64,000 nt of DNA, taken from NCBI RefSeq assembly GCF_023156535.1, contig NZ_JALNMH010000012.1:1-64000 (forward strand). The letters run 5' to 3'. Numbering within the stretch: the stretch's first letter is position 1; the number at the start of each line of letters is the position of its first letter. Below are positions 54,752-63,772 of this stretch, one piece after another. The position numbers and the translations under genes are program-made. The notes under the pieces are model-generated. The model saw only the letters and a program-made list of their open reading frames with translations. It searched no databases and was not told the DNA's origin. The DNA is from Pseudomarimonas salicorniae (GTDB lineage Bacteria > Pseudomonadota > Gammaproteobacteria > Xanthomonadales > Xanthomonadaceae).

Positions 54752-54904
54752 CCGCCCGAAACCCAGCAGCCGGCCGCCGCCCGCCCTCCGGCGACCAGTC
54801 GATGGCTCCTGGCCAGTGTTTTCCCGCCCGGGTCCCCTTCCCCTGACGGATCAGAACCGATGGCGTATTTCGGGCGCAAAGAAGACCTTCCACAACACCC
54901 GAAT

Positions 54905-55244
54905 GTAGGAGCCAGCTTGCTGGCGATCGTCCCATCCGTGGCGCCTATCGCCAGCAAGCTGGCTCCTACACGCAACGGTGCTGCAAGGTCCGGTTTGCGC
55001 CGCAAAGCAGGCCTTGCCGCAGTCAAATTGTGGGAGCGCCCTTGGGCGCGACCGCAGCGCTACGGATTCACCACAGACCGCGGCCAGAGCGGATCTCCGC
55101 GGTCGCGCCCAAGGGCGCTCCCACAGTCGGGCCTCCTTGGGCGTCGGCGAAGCCCCATAGGGTGCGCCTTGGGCGCACCGATACGGGCGTTCGGACGCTA
55201 CGCCCGGTGCGGCCAGCCGCACCCTATGAATGTCCGCTTTGCGC
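54905..55244. repeat. Composite repeat, copy III: R1, linker, R2 and inverted R3
   Basis: R1 at 54905-54969, the same 60-base linker as copies I and II, R2 at 55030-55124, then R3 in reverse at 55125-55244 ending ACCCTATGAATGTC. The R3 end carries an ATG in frame with the following membrane-protein gene. From 54752 to 54904 no gene is seen. Confidence 0.85.
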
Positions 55245-55282
55245 CCGAACCAGACGGCCGCTGCGCAGGCGAGAAGAAGAGC

Positions 55283-55681
55283 GTGCCTTGGCAACGCTGC
55301 GCCGTGCGTGGCATCGCCGCCCTGCTCGCGCTGTTCGCCGCGATCCAGTTCTTCCGCTTCAACCTGGGGGCCGAGCGACTGTTCGTCGGCCCGGCGGTCC
55401 TCGCGGCGATGTTCACGGGGCTGCTGGTCGGTGACCTGCGCGTGCTCCGCAACCCTGACGTGCATCGCCATGTCTGGCTGCGGCGCCACCTGACCCGGAT
55501 GATCCTCGCCTTCACCATCGGGGTCATGGCCCTGGTGCGGATCGGCGTCAGTTTTGGCCTGACCTTTGAAGCCAGCGTGCTCGGGCCGCTCGCGGTCGCG
55601 GCCGTCTGCATCCTCTGGGTCCGCCGCCGTTATCCGCTGCCGGAGGCGGATCGGTCCGCCCAGGGGCCGGTGGCCGACTAG
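55283..55681 (+). CDS. Small inner-membrane protein of unknown function
   Basis: 132 residues, four hydrophobic helices (about 8-24, 34-50, 72-92, 96-112) joined by Arg-rich loops (RVLRNPDVHRHVWLRRHL is a short conserved-looking loop). The fold resembles DUF2306-like or other small transport-associated proteins, but no family is recognised. The start is uncertain: GTG at 55283 with a weak GAGAAGA is chosen; an in-frame ATG at 55226 lies inside the R3 repeat and would add 19 residues. It converges with the next gene with one base between stops. Confidence 0.6.
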   Translation: MPWQRCAVRGIAALLALFAAIQFFRFNLGAERLFVGPAVLAAMFTGLLVGDLRVLRNPDVHRHVWLRRHLTRMILAFTIGVMALVRIGVSFGLTFEASVLGPLAVAAVCILWVRRRYPLPEADRSAQGPVAD

Positions 55682-55682
55682 G

Positions 55683-56141
55683 CTATTCCCAGCTCGCCCG
55701 CTCCATCACCCAGCGGCCGTCCTCGATGCGCCAGCCGGTGACGATGCGGTAGCCGTCGGCGCGAACCGGCAGCAGCCCGTTCTCGAAGCCGGTGAGGACG
55801 GCGGTGAATCGGGCCTCGGCGCGCTCGCCCTCAATGCGTGTCTCGATCGGACCGAGGGTGACACCGACACGCTGGTTGCGCATGAACTGGACGACCAGCA
55901 TGCGGCGCAGACGGTCGCGGTCGAGCCCGCCCTCGCCGGCGAAATTGCCGGCCAGGTGATCGATCAGGGCAGAGGCATCACGCTCCTCGGCGGCAGCCTG
56001 CATGGCCTCGATGGCGTCACGCAGGGCCTGCTCGTCGGCCGGCCGGGAGCAGCCCGTGGCCAGCACAAGGAGGGCCCCGCAGGCCAGCGCCATCGCGCCG
56101 CGCAAGGCCCCATACGCCCGAGCATGGATTCCTTGTGCCAT
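55683..56141 (-). CDS. Lipoprotein with NTF2/SnoaL-like fold
   Basis: 152 residues. A lipoprotein signal ends LVLATGCSRP with Cys near 30. A short alpha-beta domain follows: EQALRDAIEAMQAAAEERDA, ALIDHLAGNFAGEGGLDRDRL and VTGWRIEDGRWVMERASWE, the helix-then-sheet pattern of NTF2/SnoaL-like proteins (DUF4440/YybH kind). The ATG at 56141 has a near-perfect AGGAGGCG. Predicted to be membrane-tethered in the periplasm. The role is unknown; it stands divergent from fadD. Confidence 0.72.
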   Translation of the reverse strand: MAQGIHARAYGALRGAMALACGALLVLATGCSRPADEQALRDAIEAMQAAAEERDASALIDHLAGNFAGEGGLDRDRLRRMLVVQFMRNQRVGVTLGPIETRIEGERAEARFTAVLTGFENGLLPVRADGYRIVTGWRIEDGRWVMERASWE

Positions 56142-56216
56142 CACGCCTCCTATGCTCCAATCCGGGCAAAACGCCAGTGGTAACGGCACGGTAATCAACC
56201 TGTGGGGGAAAAGCGA

Positions 56217-57896
56217 ATGAGCACCGATCGGCCCTGGTTGTCGAGCTATCCAGCCGGTATCGGCCCGGAAGTCGATATGGACGAATTCGCTTCGATCGTC
56301 GACATCCTCGAGTCTTCATGCGAGCGCTTCCGCGACAAGGATGCGTTCGAGAACATGGGCAAGAGCCTCAGCTACGACGACATCGATCGCCTGAGCCGGG
56401 CCTTCGGTGCCTGGCTGATCCACGAGTGCAAGCTGAAGAAGGGCGACCGGGTGGCGATCATGCTGCCGAACGTCCTGCAGTACCCCATCGCCATCTTCGG
56501 TGCGCTGCGGGCGGGACTGACGGTGGTCAACACCAACCCGATGTACACCGCGCGCGAGCTCAAGCACCAACTCAATGATTCGGGCGCCAGCGCCATCGTG
56601 GTGCTGGACAACTTCGCCGCCACCCTGCAGCAGGTGCTGGCCGACACCCCGGTCAAGCAGGTCATCGGCACCGGCGTCGGCGACCTGCTGGGATTCCCCA
56701 AGGGTCCGATCGTCAATTTCGTACTGAAGTACGTGAAGAAGGCGATCCCCGAGTTCCGCATCGAGGGCGCGGTGCGCTTCAACGACGTGCTGGCGCGCGG
56801 AGCGCGGCTCAGCCTGCCGCAGACCGACGTGCAGCCGGAGGACATCGCCTTCCTGCAGTACACCGGCGGCACCACCGGGGTGTCGAAGGGCGCGATGCTG
56901 ACCCACCGCAACCTCGTCGCCAACATGCAGCAGAGCTCGCAGTGGATCGGCAAGCGCGCCGCCATCGGCGAGGAGCACATCATCACCGCGCTGCCGCTCT
57001 ACCACATCTTCGCGCTGACGGCGAACTGCCTGGTCTTCATGAAGCTCGGCGGCGTCAATCACCTGATCACCAACCCGCGCGACATGCCGGGTTTCGTCAA
57101 GGATCTCGGCCGCATTCCCTTCACCTGCCTGACCGGCGTCAACACGCTGTTCAACGGCCTGCTCAACACACCCGGCTTCGCCGAGCTGGACTTCTCCCGC
57201 TTCAAGTTCGCCCTGGGCGGCGGCATGGCGGTGCAGCGCGCCGTGGCCGAACGCTGGAAGAAGGTGACCGGCAAGCCGCTCTCCGAGGCGTACGGCCTGA
57301 CCGAGACCTCTCCTGCTGTCTGCATGAACCCGCTGGACCTGCCCGACTACAACGGCTCGATCGGCCTGCCCGTGCCGGGCACCGAGGTCTGCATCAAGGA
57401 CGAGGAAGGGGCCAAGCTGCCGGTCGGCGAGGTCGGCGAGCTTTGCGTGCGTGGCCCGCAGGTGATGAAGGGCTACTGGCAGCGCCCGGAGGAGACCGCC
57501 AAGGTCATCGACGAGGACGGCTGGTTGCACACCGGCGACATGGCCAAGATGGACAAGAAGGGCTACTTCTTCATTGTCGATCGCAAGAAGGACATGATCC
57601 TGGTCTCGGGATTCAACGTGTATCCGAACGAGATCGAGGACGTCATCGCCACCCATCCCGGCGTGCTCGAGGTGGCCGCCGTGGGCGTCGCCGACGAGAA
57701 GTCCGGCGAGGCGGTCAAGGTGGTGATCGTCAAGAAGGACCCCTCGCTCACTGCCGAGTCGGTCAAGGCGCACTGCAAGGAACACCTGACCGGCTACAAG
57801 CAGCCGCGCTATGTGGAATTCCGCAGCGAGCTGCCGAAGTCCAACGTCGGCAAGATCCTCCGCCGCGAACTGCGCGACAGCGCCAAGCCTGGCTAG
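56217..57896 (+). CDS. fadD: Long-chain fatty-acid-CoA ligase
   Basis: Activates imported fatty acids to acyl-CoA with ATP. In 559 residues it has the AMP-binding P-loop YTGGTTGVSKGAMLTHRN, the linker/gate region ALPLYHIFALT, SEAYGLTETSP, GYWQRPEETAKVIDEDGWLHTGD (in part HTGDMAKMD), the FACS signature DRKKDMILVSGFNVYPNEIE, and the C-terminal catalytic Lys in PKSNVGKILRRELR. Length matches E. coli FadD (561). It lies 42 kb from the FadJ-like gene with no other beta-oxidation gene near. The start has GGGGAAAA upstream. Confidence 0.95.
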   Translation: MSTDRPWLSSYPAGIGPEVDMDEFASIVDILESSCERFRDKDAFENMGKSLSYDDIDRLSRAFGAWLIHECKLKKGDRVAIMLPNVLQYPIAIFGALRAGLTVVNTNPMYTARELKHQLNDSGASAIVVLDNFAATLQQVLADTPVKQVIGTGVGDLLGFPKGPIVNFVLKYVKKAIPEFRIEGAVRFNDVLARGARLSLPQTDVQPEDIAFLQYTGGTTGVSKGAMLTHRNLVANMQQSSQWIGKRAAIGEEHIITALPLYHIFALTANCLVFMKLGGVNHLITNPRDMPGFVKDLGRIPFTCLTGVNTLFNGLLNTPGFAELDFSRFKFALGGGMAVQRAVAERWKKVTGKPLSEAYGLTETSPAVCMNPLDLPDYNGSIGLPVPGTEVCIKDEEGAKLPVGEVGELCVRGPQVMKGYWQRPEETAKVIDEDGWLHTGDMAKMDKKGYFFIVDRKKDMILVSGFNVYPNEIEDVIATHPGVLEVAAVGVADEKSGEAVKVVIVKKDPSLTAESVKAHCKEHLTGYKQPRYVEFRSELPKSNVGKILRRELRDSAKPG

Positions 57897-58037
57897 GCGG
57901 GACCCCATCCCGCCGCGAAGCAGGATGCGGCCGCATCGGCCGTGGCGGCGAGCTTGCTCGACGGCTCCCCGCGGCCTTGGAAGCGCAGCAAGCTGCGCTC
58001 AACGCGGGCACGACGAGGCCCCCGCATCGGCGGGGAA

Positions 58038-58595
58038 TCAGACCAGGCGGTATTCGGCGTGGGCGAGGTAGCGCGGGCCGCGGGAGTGGGGACTGCGGTG
58101 CATGGCCTGTACGGCCTCCAGGCGCAGGTCGAGTTCGGGCAGGAGCATGCCCGAAACGGGGCTCAGCGGCTTGGGCGAGCGCAGCAGGGTGACGTGGGGG
58201 ACGAAGGGTCGATGCTCAGGGGCGAGCCCATATTCAACCGCCCATGCCTCTACGGTGGCGACCCAGGCAGCCAGCTGCCCTGATGACTCGAAGCGGGCCA
58301 CGGCGATCCGCGGCCGCAGCGCCGGCCACAGTTCGATCCCGGTGATGGCCAGGGTCGGCGCAGGCTCCCCGGGCGGCAGTGACAGACTGCCCAGCGCCTG
58401 CTCCAGCGCAGACTCGGGCAGGTCGCCAAGGAAACGCAGGGTCAGGTGCAGATCATCGGTGAGGGTCCAGCCGGGGTCGGCATCGCGCTCGGGCCAGGCC
58501 TCCCTCAGCCGCGACTGCACCGCGCTCAGCGCATCGCGGCCGGCCCGGTCGGGCACGGCCGCGATGAAGCAGCGCGGCAGTTTGCGGATGCGCAA
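58038..58595 (-). CDS. thpR: RNA 2',3'-cyclic phosphodiesterase
   Basis: 2H-phosphoesterase that opens 2',3'-cyclic phosphates at RNA ends. It has 185 residues. The two HxTx motifs are HLTLRFLGDLP in the N-terminal half and HVTLLRSP in the C-terminal half, the pair that forms the active site. It begins RCFIAAVPD, the usual family N-terminus after a short extension. Lone gene; the 57897-58037 gap to fadD is short and unremarkable. Confidence 0.92.
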   Translation of the reverse strand: MRIRKLPRCFIAAVPDRAGRDALSAVQSRLREAWPERDADPGWTLTDDLHLTLRFLGDLPESALEQALGSLSLPPGEPAPTLAITGIELWPALRPRIAVARFESSGQLAAWVATVEAWAVEYGLAPEHRPFVPHVTLLRSPKPLSPVSGMLLPELDLRLEAVQAMHRSPHSRGPRYLAHAEYRLV

Positions 58596-58622
58596 GGGTC
58601 CGGCTCGCCGTGGGCAGCAGGA

Positions 58623-59633
58623 CTAGAAGCCGCGGTCGCCACCGAGGATGTCGCCGAGGCCGCCGAGCACCGAGCCCTCGCCGCGGCGCTGGCCGCCCGC
58701 CTGCGGCGCCGCGGCGAATATGCGCCCGGCCATGCGCGAGAACGGCAGGCTCTGCAGCCAGACGTGACCCGGACCGGTCAGGGTGGCGAGGAACACACCC
58801 TCACCGCCGAAGATCATCGACTTCACCCCGCCCACCGGCTTCACATCCATGTCCACCGCCTGCGTGTGCGCCACCACGCAGCCGGTGTCGACATCGATGC
58901 GCTCGCCGGCCTTCAGCTCGCGCTCGACGACGGTGCCGCCGGCATGCACGAAGACCAGTCCGTCGCCCTCCATCTTCTGCATGATGAAGCCTTCGCCGCC
59001 GAACAGCGCGGTCATCACCTTCTTCTGGAAGTGGATGCCGATCGACACGCCGCGCGCAGCGCAGAGGAAGCTGTCCTTCTGGGCGATGATCCGGCCGCCA
59101 TAGTTGCCAAGCGACAGCGGAATGATGGTTCCCGGATAGGGCGCTGCGAAGGCGACCTTGGCCTTTCCGCTCTGCCCGGCGTGGCTGAACATGGTGGTGA
59201 ACAGGCTCTCGCCGGTGATCACGCGCTTGCCGGCGCCGAGCAGCTTGTCGAAGAAGCTGCCGCCCTGCCCGGAGTGCGAGCCGTCGCCGAAGATGGTCTC
59301 CATCTGCACGACCGAGTCCTTGTACATCATCGCCCCGGCCTCGGCGACGGCGCTCTCGCCGGGGTCCAGCTCGACCTCGACGAACTGCATGTCCTCGCCG
59401 TAGATCTTGTAGTCGATGACGTCGGCGCTGCGCTGGCTGACCGGCGGCGGCGAGCTGACCATGGCCTGATCGGTGCGCCCGGTCAGTTCGGCGCAGCGGC
59501 TGATCGGCAGCCATTCGGCGAAGCCGGCCTTCCAGCAGTGGCCGTTCGGGTTCTGCGCAGCCATCTGCTGCGCGGTGGACTGGTCGAAGGGGCCGCTCTG
59601 CTGGCCGTTGTAGCTGAGGTACCACTGGCTCAT
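58623..59633 (-). CDS. GYF_2-AIM24 (TIGR00266) protein
   Basis: 336 residues. An N-terminal GYF_2/DUF4339 domain (about 1-50, WYLSYNGQQSGPFDQSTAQQM and the Trp-Lys-Ala-Gly pattern WKAGFAEWLPI) precedes an AIM24/TIGR00266 domain (about 75-310) with MQFVEVELDPGESAVAEAGA, GESLFTTMFSH, GGEGFIMQKMEGDGLVFVHAGG and FLATLTGPGHVWLQSLP. The C-terminal tail is Gly/Arg-rich (GGQRRGEGSVLGGLGDILGG). Predicted cytoplasmic or membrane-peripheral. The function of bacterial AIM24 proteins is not established. A DUF533 gene lies upstream on the same strand. Confidence 0.87.
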   Translation of the reverse strand: MSQWYLSYNGQQSGPFDQSTAQQMAAQNPNGHCWKAGFAEWLPISRCAELTGRTDQAMVSSPPPVSQRSADVIDYKIYGEDMQFVEVELDPGESAVAEAGAMMYKDSVVQMETIFGDGSHSGQGGSFFDKLLGAGKRVITGESLFTTMFSHAGQSGKAKVAFAAPYPGTIIPLSLGNYGGRIIAQKDSFLCAARGVSIGIHFQKKVMTALFGGEGFIMQKMEGDGLVFVHAGGTVVERELKAGERIDVDTGCVVAHTQAVDMDVKPVGGVKSMIFGGEGVFLATLTGPGHVWLQSLPFSRMAGRIFAAAPQAGGQRRGEGSVLGGLGDILGGDRGF

Positions 59634-59724
59634 TGATGGAACTTCCTGTCTAGTGGGATCCGGATCCGGCGGGGCCGGGCCCGCCTGCGCCAGGGCAGAC
59701 GGGATCGCGGGCGGGTTCGTGACG

Positions 59725-60438
59725 CTAGGCCTCCAGGCCCAGCTGGCGATGGAGGTCTTCGCGGGCGCCGGGCTCGATGCCGAGACGCTGGGCAAGGTCA
59801 TCCATCCAGGCGCGCTCCTGCGGGGTGTCGAGCTCGATGGCCAGCAGTGCGGCGGCATAGACCTCGGAAGCCAGCGAGCGCGGGGTCTGCGCCACCAGCT
59901 CGGCGATATCCACCGGCGCGTCCAGCTCCGCCTCGAGGAAGCGCAGGGTCTCGGCGTCATCGCCCAGTCTGCGCGCGCGGTCGAGGATGCCACTGCGCTC
60001 GGCGTCATCGATCAGGCCGTCGGCGGCGGCTGCCGCGATCATCGCGCGCACCAGCAGCACCGCCTGCTGGCGACGGACATCGAGCATCGGCGCCGCCCGC
60101 GTTGCTTCGGCCGCCGCAGCGGAGGGCGGCGGAGGCGGAGCCGCACCGGCGGCCACGGCCTGCGGCGGAGGCGGCGGCGCGGCCGCATGCGCGGGGCCGG
60201 CCACCGGCGCGGGCTGGGCAGAGGCGGCGGCACCGACCTTCTGCTGCTGGCTGTAGTGCTCCCACGCGGCCATGGCGACGCCGAGCAGGCCGATGCCGAC
60301 CTGCGCCTTGCCGAGGCCGCTACCGCCCATCAGGCCGCCCATGCCTCGCTTGCCGCGGCGCTTGGCACTCTTTCCACCGAGGGCGCCGCCGAGCGCGCCG
60401 GACACCATCTGGCCGAGCAGTCTCTCCGGGTCGAACAT
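59725..60438 (-). CDS. DUF533/TerB-like protein
   Basis: 237 residues. A Gly-rich N-terminus (LLGQMVSGALGGALGGKSAK) is followed by a hydrophobic helix (about 47-59), then a Pro/Ala-rich linker (about 75-120), and a C-terminal helical DUF533/TerB-like domain with DVRRQQAVLLVRAMIAAAAADG and LIDDAERSGILDRARRLGDD. Homologous to E. coli YebE in the C-terminal part. The ATG at 60438 has AGGAGGGC upstream. Function unknown; pairs with the AIM24 gene in this order. Confidence 0.85.
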   Translation of the reverse strand: MFDPERLLGQMVSGALGGALGGKSAKRRGKRGMGGLMGGSGLGKAQVGIGLLGVAMAAWEHYSQQQKVGAAASAQPAPVAGPAHAAAPPPPPQAVAAGAAPPPPPSAAAAEATRAAPMLDVRRQQAVLLVRAMIAAAAADGLIDDAERSGILDRARRLGDDAETLRFLEAELDAPVDIAELVAQTPRSLASEVYAAALLAIELDTPQERAWMDDLAQRLGIEPGAREDLHRQLGLEA

Positions 60439-60656
60439 GGTCCACGCCCTCCTGATCTGTACTGCGGCGCCCGTCGCGCCGGAACTCCCGATTCTCGCCC
60501 AAGCCGTCCGGCTTTGCAGCGGCAGGCCGGTCGCAGGCCCGCGGCAACCGCGCGAATCGGCCCGCGGTCGACGCTTGTTGCCGCAACCTGCGGTTGGCAT
60601 GATGCCCCGCTGCCGCGCGCAAGCCGGCGCCGCACTTTGCTTCCCAGGGATCGCTC

Positions 60657-61061
60657 ATGGCCGACACCGAAGGCGTATCGCACCTGCCCCGAGGACCGAT
60701 GGGCGTGCTGCGCGCCACGCTGTGGTCGCTCAAGGGCCTGAAATCCGCCTGGGCGGTGGAGTCCTCGTTCCGCCTCGAGGTCTATCTCTTCCTGCTCCTC
60801 GCGCCGGTCGGCATCGCCTTCGGCGCCACGCCGCTGGAAAAGGCCTGGCTGGTCGGCAGCCTGCTCCTGGTGCTCAGCGCGGAACTGCTCAATTCCTCGA
60901 TCGAGGCCCTGATCGAGCGCTACGGCGCGGAGTATCACGAGCTGGCCGGCCGGGCCAAGGACATGGGCTCGGCGGCGGTCTTCGTGCTGATGATGAACGT
61001 GCTGCTCAGCTGGGGACTGCTGCTCGGACCGCAGCTGGTCGAGACGATCGGCGGACGCTGA
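60657..61061 (+). CDS. dgkA: Diacylglycerol kinase
   Basis: Small trimeric membrane kinase that recycles diacylglycerol from membrane-derived oligosaccharide and lipid A modification. The 134-residue product has an N-terminal amphipathic segment (RATLWSLKGLKSAW), three membrane helices and the conserved active-site stretch VLSAELLNSSIEALIERYG followed by HELAGRAKDMGSAAVF. The ATG at 60657 lies after a 218-base spacer in which nothing else was recognised. Confidence 0.95.
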   Translation: MADTEGVSHLPRGPMGVLRATLWSLKGLKSAWAVESSFRLEVYLFLLLAPVGIAFGATPLEKAWLVGSLLLVLSAELLNSSIEALIERYGAEYHELAGRAKDMGSAAVFVLMMNVLLSWGLLLGPQLVETIGGR

Positions 61062-61119
61062 AGCCGACCCGGGGCATCCGACCGAAGCCGGATGCCCCCA
61101 CGGCCCTTGCCCGCGACGA

Positions 61120-61569
61120 CTACTTGATCAGCCGCAGCGTGAAGGGATAGCGGTAGCGCACGCCCTCGTTGGCCTTGATGCTGGCCATGATGGTCAACAC
61201 CAGCCAGCCGATGCAGACGATGATCATCAGCGGAATGGTCAGCAGGGCGCCGATGCCCAGCGTGGCGAAGGTGAGGATCAGCAGTGACACGCAGGCGATC
61301 GCCACCGTGATGTTGAAGTTCAGCGCCTCCTTGCCCTGATCGTCGACGAAGGGAATCTCTTCCTTCTTGACCAGCCAGATGACCAGCGGGCCGAGGAAGA
61401 CGCCCCAGCCGCCGAACGCGGAAGTCAGCAATCCGCCGAGGATCGAGGACAGGTGGGCGAACATGGCCCACTGCCGCGCCTGCGGATCGGACTCACCGGC
61501 GGGCGGAGGGGGTGTGCTGGGCGCCTCGGGCGGCGGCGCCGAAGGGGTGGGGTTGACGTCTTCGCTCAC
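61120..61569 (-). CDS. DUF4870 membrane protein
   Basis: 149 residues. A Pro/Ser/Glu-rich N-terminus (about 1-30) precedes the DUF4870 core: RQWAMFAHLSSILGG, PLVIWLVKKEEIPFVDDQGK, EALNFNITVAIA, and a C-terminal hydrophobic pair ending in a short conserved YRYPFTLRLIK. GTG at 61569 has AGGAG upstream; earlier in-frame starts lack one. DUF4870 proteins are small inner-membrane proteins of unknown role. Confidence 0.87.
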   Translation of the reverse strand: MSEDVNPTPSAPPPEAPSTPPPPAGESDPQARQWAMFAHLSSILGGLLTSAFGGWGVFLGPLVIWLVKKEEIPFVDDQGKEALNFNITVAIACVSLLILTFATLGIGALLTIPLMIIVCIGWLVLTIMASIKANEGVRYRYPFTLRLIK

Positions 61570-61716
61570 GGCAGTCTCCTTGAAACCTTGGGTGGAGTCG
61601 CAGGATCGCGCCGTCGGCAGACCGCGGCGCGCATCACCACCACTCTCGATTACCTGTGATGGCGAGGTCAAGGACGCCCTGCCGCGGCGGGCGTGACCGG
61701 AAACGCGACGAAGCGT

Positions 61717-63090
61717 TCAGCTGTCGCCGGCGACGGTCATCCTGCCGACCAGGACCGAGCCCACCGCGGTCGCCGAGCGGCGGTCGATATCGCAGCCGAT
61801 CGCCTCGATCCCGAGCAGCATGTCTCGCAGGTTGCCGGCGATGGTCAGCTCGTCCACCGGATAGGCGATTTCGCCATTCTCGATCCAGAAGCCGGCCGCG
61901 CCGCGCGAGTAGTCGCCGGTGATCAGGTTGGCGCCCTGCCCCATCAGCTCGGTGACCAGCAGGCCGCGGCCCATGCCGCGAATCAACGCCTCGCGGTCCT
62001 CGCTTCCGGTGCTGATCTCGAGGTTGTGCACGCCCCCGGCGTTGGCCGTGGTGGTCAGGCCCAGCTTGCGCGCCGAATAGCTGCCGAGGACATAGCGCTG
62101 CAGCACGCCATCCGCGACCAGCGGATTGTCGCGGGTGGCCACGCCCTCGTCGTCGAAGGCCGCCGAACGGTGGCCGCGGCGCAGGTGCGGACGCTCGACG
62201 ACGTCGATGCCCGGCGCCAGCACCGGCTTGCCGAGATGGTCGAGCAGGAACGAGGCCTGGCGGTACAGCGCGCCGCCGGACACCGCGGCGACCAGGTGGC
62301 CGAACAGCGAGCGGGCCACCTCGGCCGAGAACAGCACCGGGTATTCCCCGGTCTTCACGCTGCGCGGGGCAAGCCGGGCCAGCGCGCGCTCGGCGGCGCG
62401 ACGGCCGATCGACTCGGGATCGGCGAGGTCCTCGAAACGGCAGCCGGCGTCGTACCAGTAGTCGCGCTGCATGGCCTCGCCCTGCCCTGCGATCAGCGAG
62501 CAGCTGAGGCTGTAGGAGGTGCCCTGCTCACGGCCGAGGAAGCCGTGGCTGTTGGCGTAGATGGCGATGCCCGAGGACAGCCCGGTGCTGGAGCCGTCGG
62601 AGTTGCCGATCCGCGAATCGACGGCCCGCCCTGCGGCCTCGGCGCGCAGGGCCAGGGCCACGGCCTCGTCGGCATCCAGCGGACGCGGATGCCAGACATC
62701 GATCTCGGGGAATTCACGGGCCATCAGCGACGCCTCGGCAAGGCCGGCGCAGGCATCCTCCTCGGTGAAGCGGGCGATGGCACAGGCCTGGTCGATGGTC
62801 AGCTCGATCGAGGCCGGGTCGAGATCGGCCGTGCTGGCGCTGCCCTTGCGCTGGCCGAAGTACACGGTCAGCGACAGGCCGCGGTCGCGGTTGTACTCGA
62901 TGGTCTCGACTTCGCCCATGCGCACGTTGGCCGAGAGCCCGGCGTCCTCATTGAGGCCCACCTCGGCCTGGCTGGCGCCGCGGGCACGGCAGCGGCTCAG
63001 CACGTCCTCGGCAATCGAGGCCAGCTGGTCGAGGCGGGACGCCGCTTCCAGGGTGGATTGGGTTTCATGCTTTGCGATGGATGTGTTCAT
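61717..63090 (-). CDS. pmbA: Metalloprotease PmbA (TldE)
   Basis: Forms a heterodimer with TldD that matures microcin B17 and degrades unfolded peptides such as CcdA. The 457-residue product shows the TldD/PmbA family features: GVETIEYNRDRGLSLTVYFG (with a G in MGEVETIEY), LGKPVLAPGIDVVERPHLRRG, RSAAFDDEGVATRDNPLV, and SRGAAGFWIENGEIAYPVDE. PmbA lacks the HExxxH zinc motif that TldD carries. tldD itself begins at the right edge of the window, separated by yjgA on the other strand. Confidence 0.94.
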   Translation of the reverse strand: MNTSIAKHETQSTLEAASRLDQLASIAEDVLSRCRARGASQAEVGLNEDAGLSANVRMGEVETIEYNRDRGLSLTVYFGQRKGSASTADLDPASIELTIDQACAIARFTEEDACAGLAEASLMAREFPEIDVWHPRPLDADEAVALALRAEAAGRAVDSRIGNSDGSSTGLSSGIAIYANSHGFLGREQGTSYSLSCSLIAGQGEAMQRDYWYDAGCRFEDLADPESIGRRAAERALARLAPRSVKTGEYPVLFSAEVARSLFGHLVAAVSGGALYRQASFLLDHLGKPVLAPGIDVVERPHLRRGHRSAAFDDEGVATRDNPLVADGVLQRYVLGSYSARKLGLTTTANAGGVHNLEISTGSEDREALIRGMGRGLLVTELMGQGANLITGDYSRGAAGFWIENGEIAYPVDELTIAGNLRDMLLGIEAIGCDIDRRSATAVGSVLVGRMTVAGDS

Positions 63091-63110
63091 ACGCGTATCC
63101 TTGCCGCGCC

Positions 63111-63653
63111 ATGCGCGGACGTGATCCTGATTCCGGTGATTTCCTCTCCCCCAGCCGCAGCCAGCGGAAGCGGGACGCCGAGGCCGTGCTCGGCCTTGCT
63201 GAACAGTTGGTTGCGCTACCCCCGCAGCAGCTGGCCAAGCTGCCCCTGCCCGACCCGATCGCCGATGCGGTCGCGGAGACCCGGAGGATCAGCGCGCATA
63301 TCGCGCGCAAGCGGCAGCTGCACTACCTGGCCAAGCTGATGCGGCGCGAGGACGACGAACTGCTCGACCAGCTCCGCTCGCAGCTGGGCCATGACCGCAG
63401 TGAAGCGCGCCGTGAAACGGCGCAGCTGCACCGCATCGAACACTGGCGCGAGCGGTTGCTCAAGGACGGCGACGCGGCGCTCGGCGAGCTGGCCGACCTG
63501 CATCCCGACCTTGACCGCCACCACCTGCGCCAGCTGGTCCGCGCGGCGCATGAAGAGCATCTGCAGAACAAGCCGCCCAAGGCCTTCCGCGAGATCTTCC
63601 AGGAGCTGAAGCGGGCGTTCGAGGAGCCGGGAGCCGGGGAAACGGCGGACTGA
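63111..63653 (+). CDS. yjgA: Ribosome-associated protein YjgA (DUF615)
   Basis: Late 50S ribosome-assembly associated protein. The 180-residue product begins with a basic, low-complexity N-terminus (RGRDPDSGDFLSPSRSQRKR) and continues with the DUF615 helices: LPDPIADAVAETRRISAH, ARKRQLHYLAKLMRRED, and HHLRQLVRAAHEEH. Start at 63111 gives the family N-terminus; an in-frame start at 63072 overlaps the pmbA start region. It lies divergently between pmbA and tldD, as in Pseudomonas. Confidence 0.93.
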   Translation: MRGRDPDSGDFLSPSRSQRKRDAEAVLGLAEQLVALPPQQLAKLPLPDPIADAVAETRRISAHIARKRQLHYLAKLMRREDDELLDQLRSQLGHDRSEARRETAQLHRIEHWRERLLKDGDAALGELADLHPDLDRHHLRQLVRAAHEEHLQNKPPKAFREIFQELKRAFEEPGAGETAD

Positions 63654-63772
63654 GCCTTCCCGGTGCGCGCGGGCGAGCCGCGCGGCCGCGCCTGCCAGAC
63701 CCGAACGACTGCAGGGCAGCCGTGGCCGCGAGGCGGTCGAATCCCCGGTACCGGATCCCGGCTCAAAAGCCC

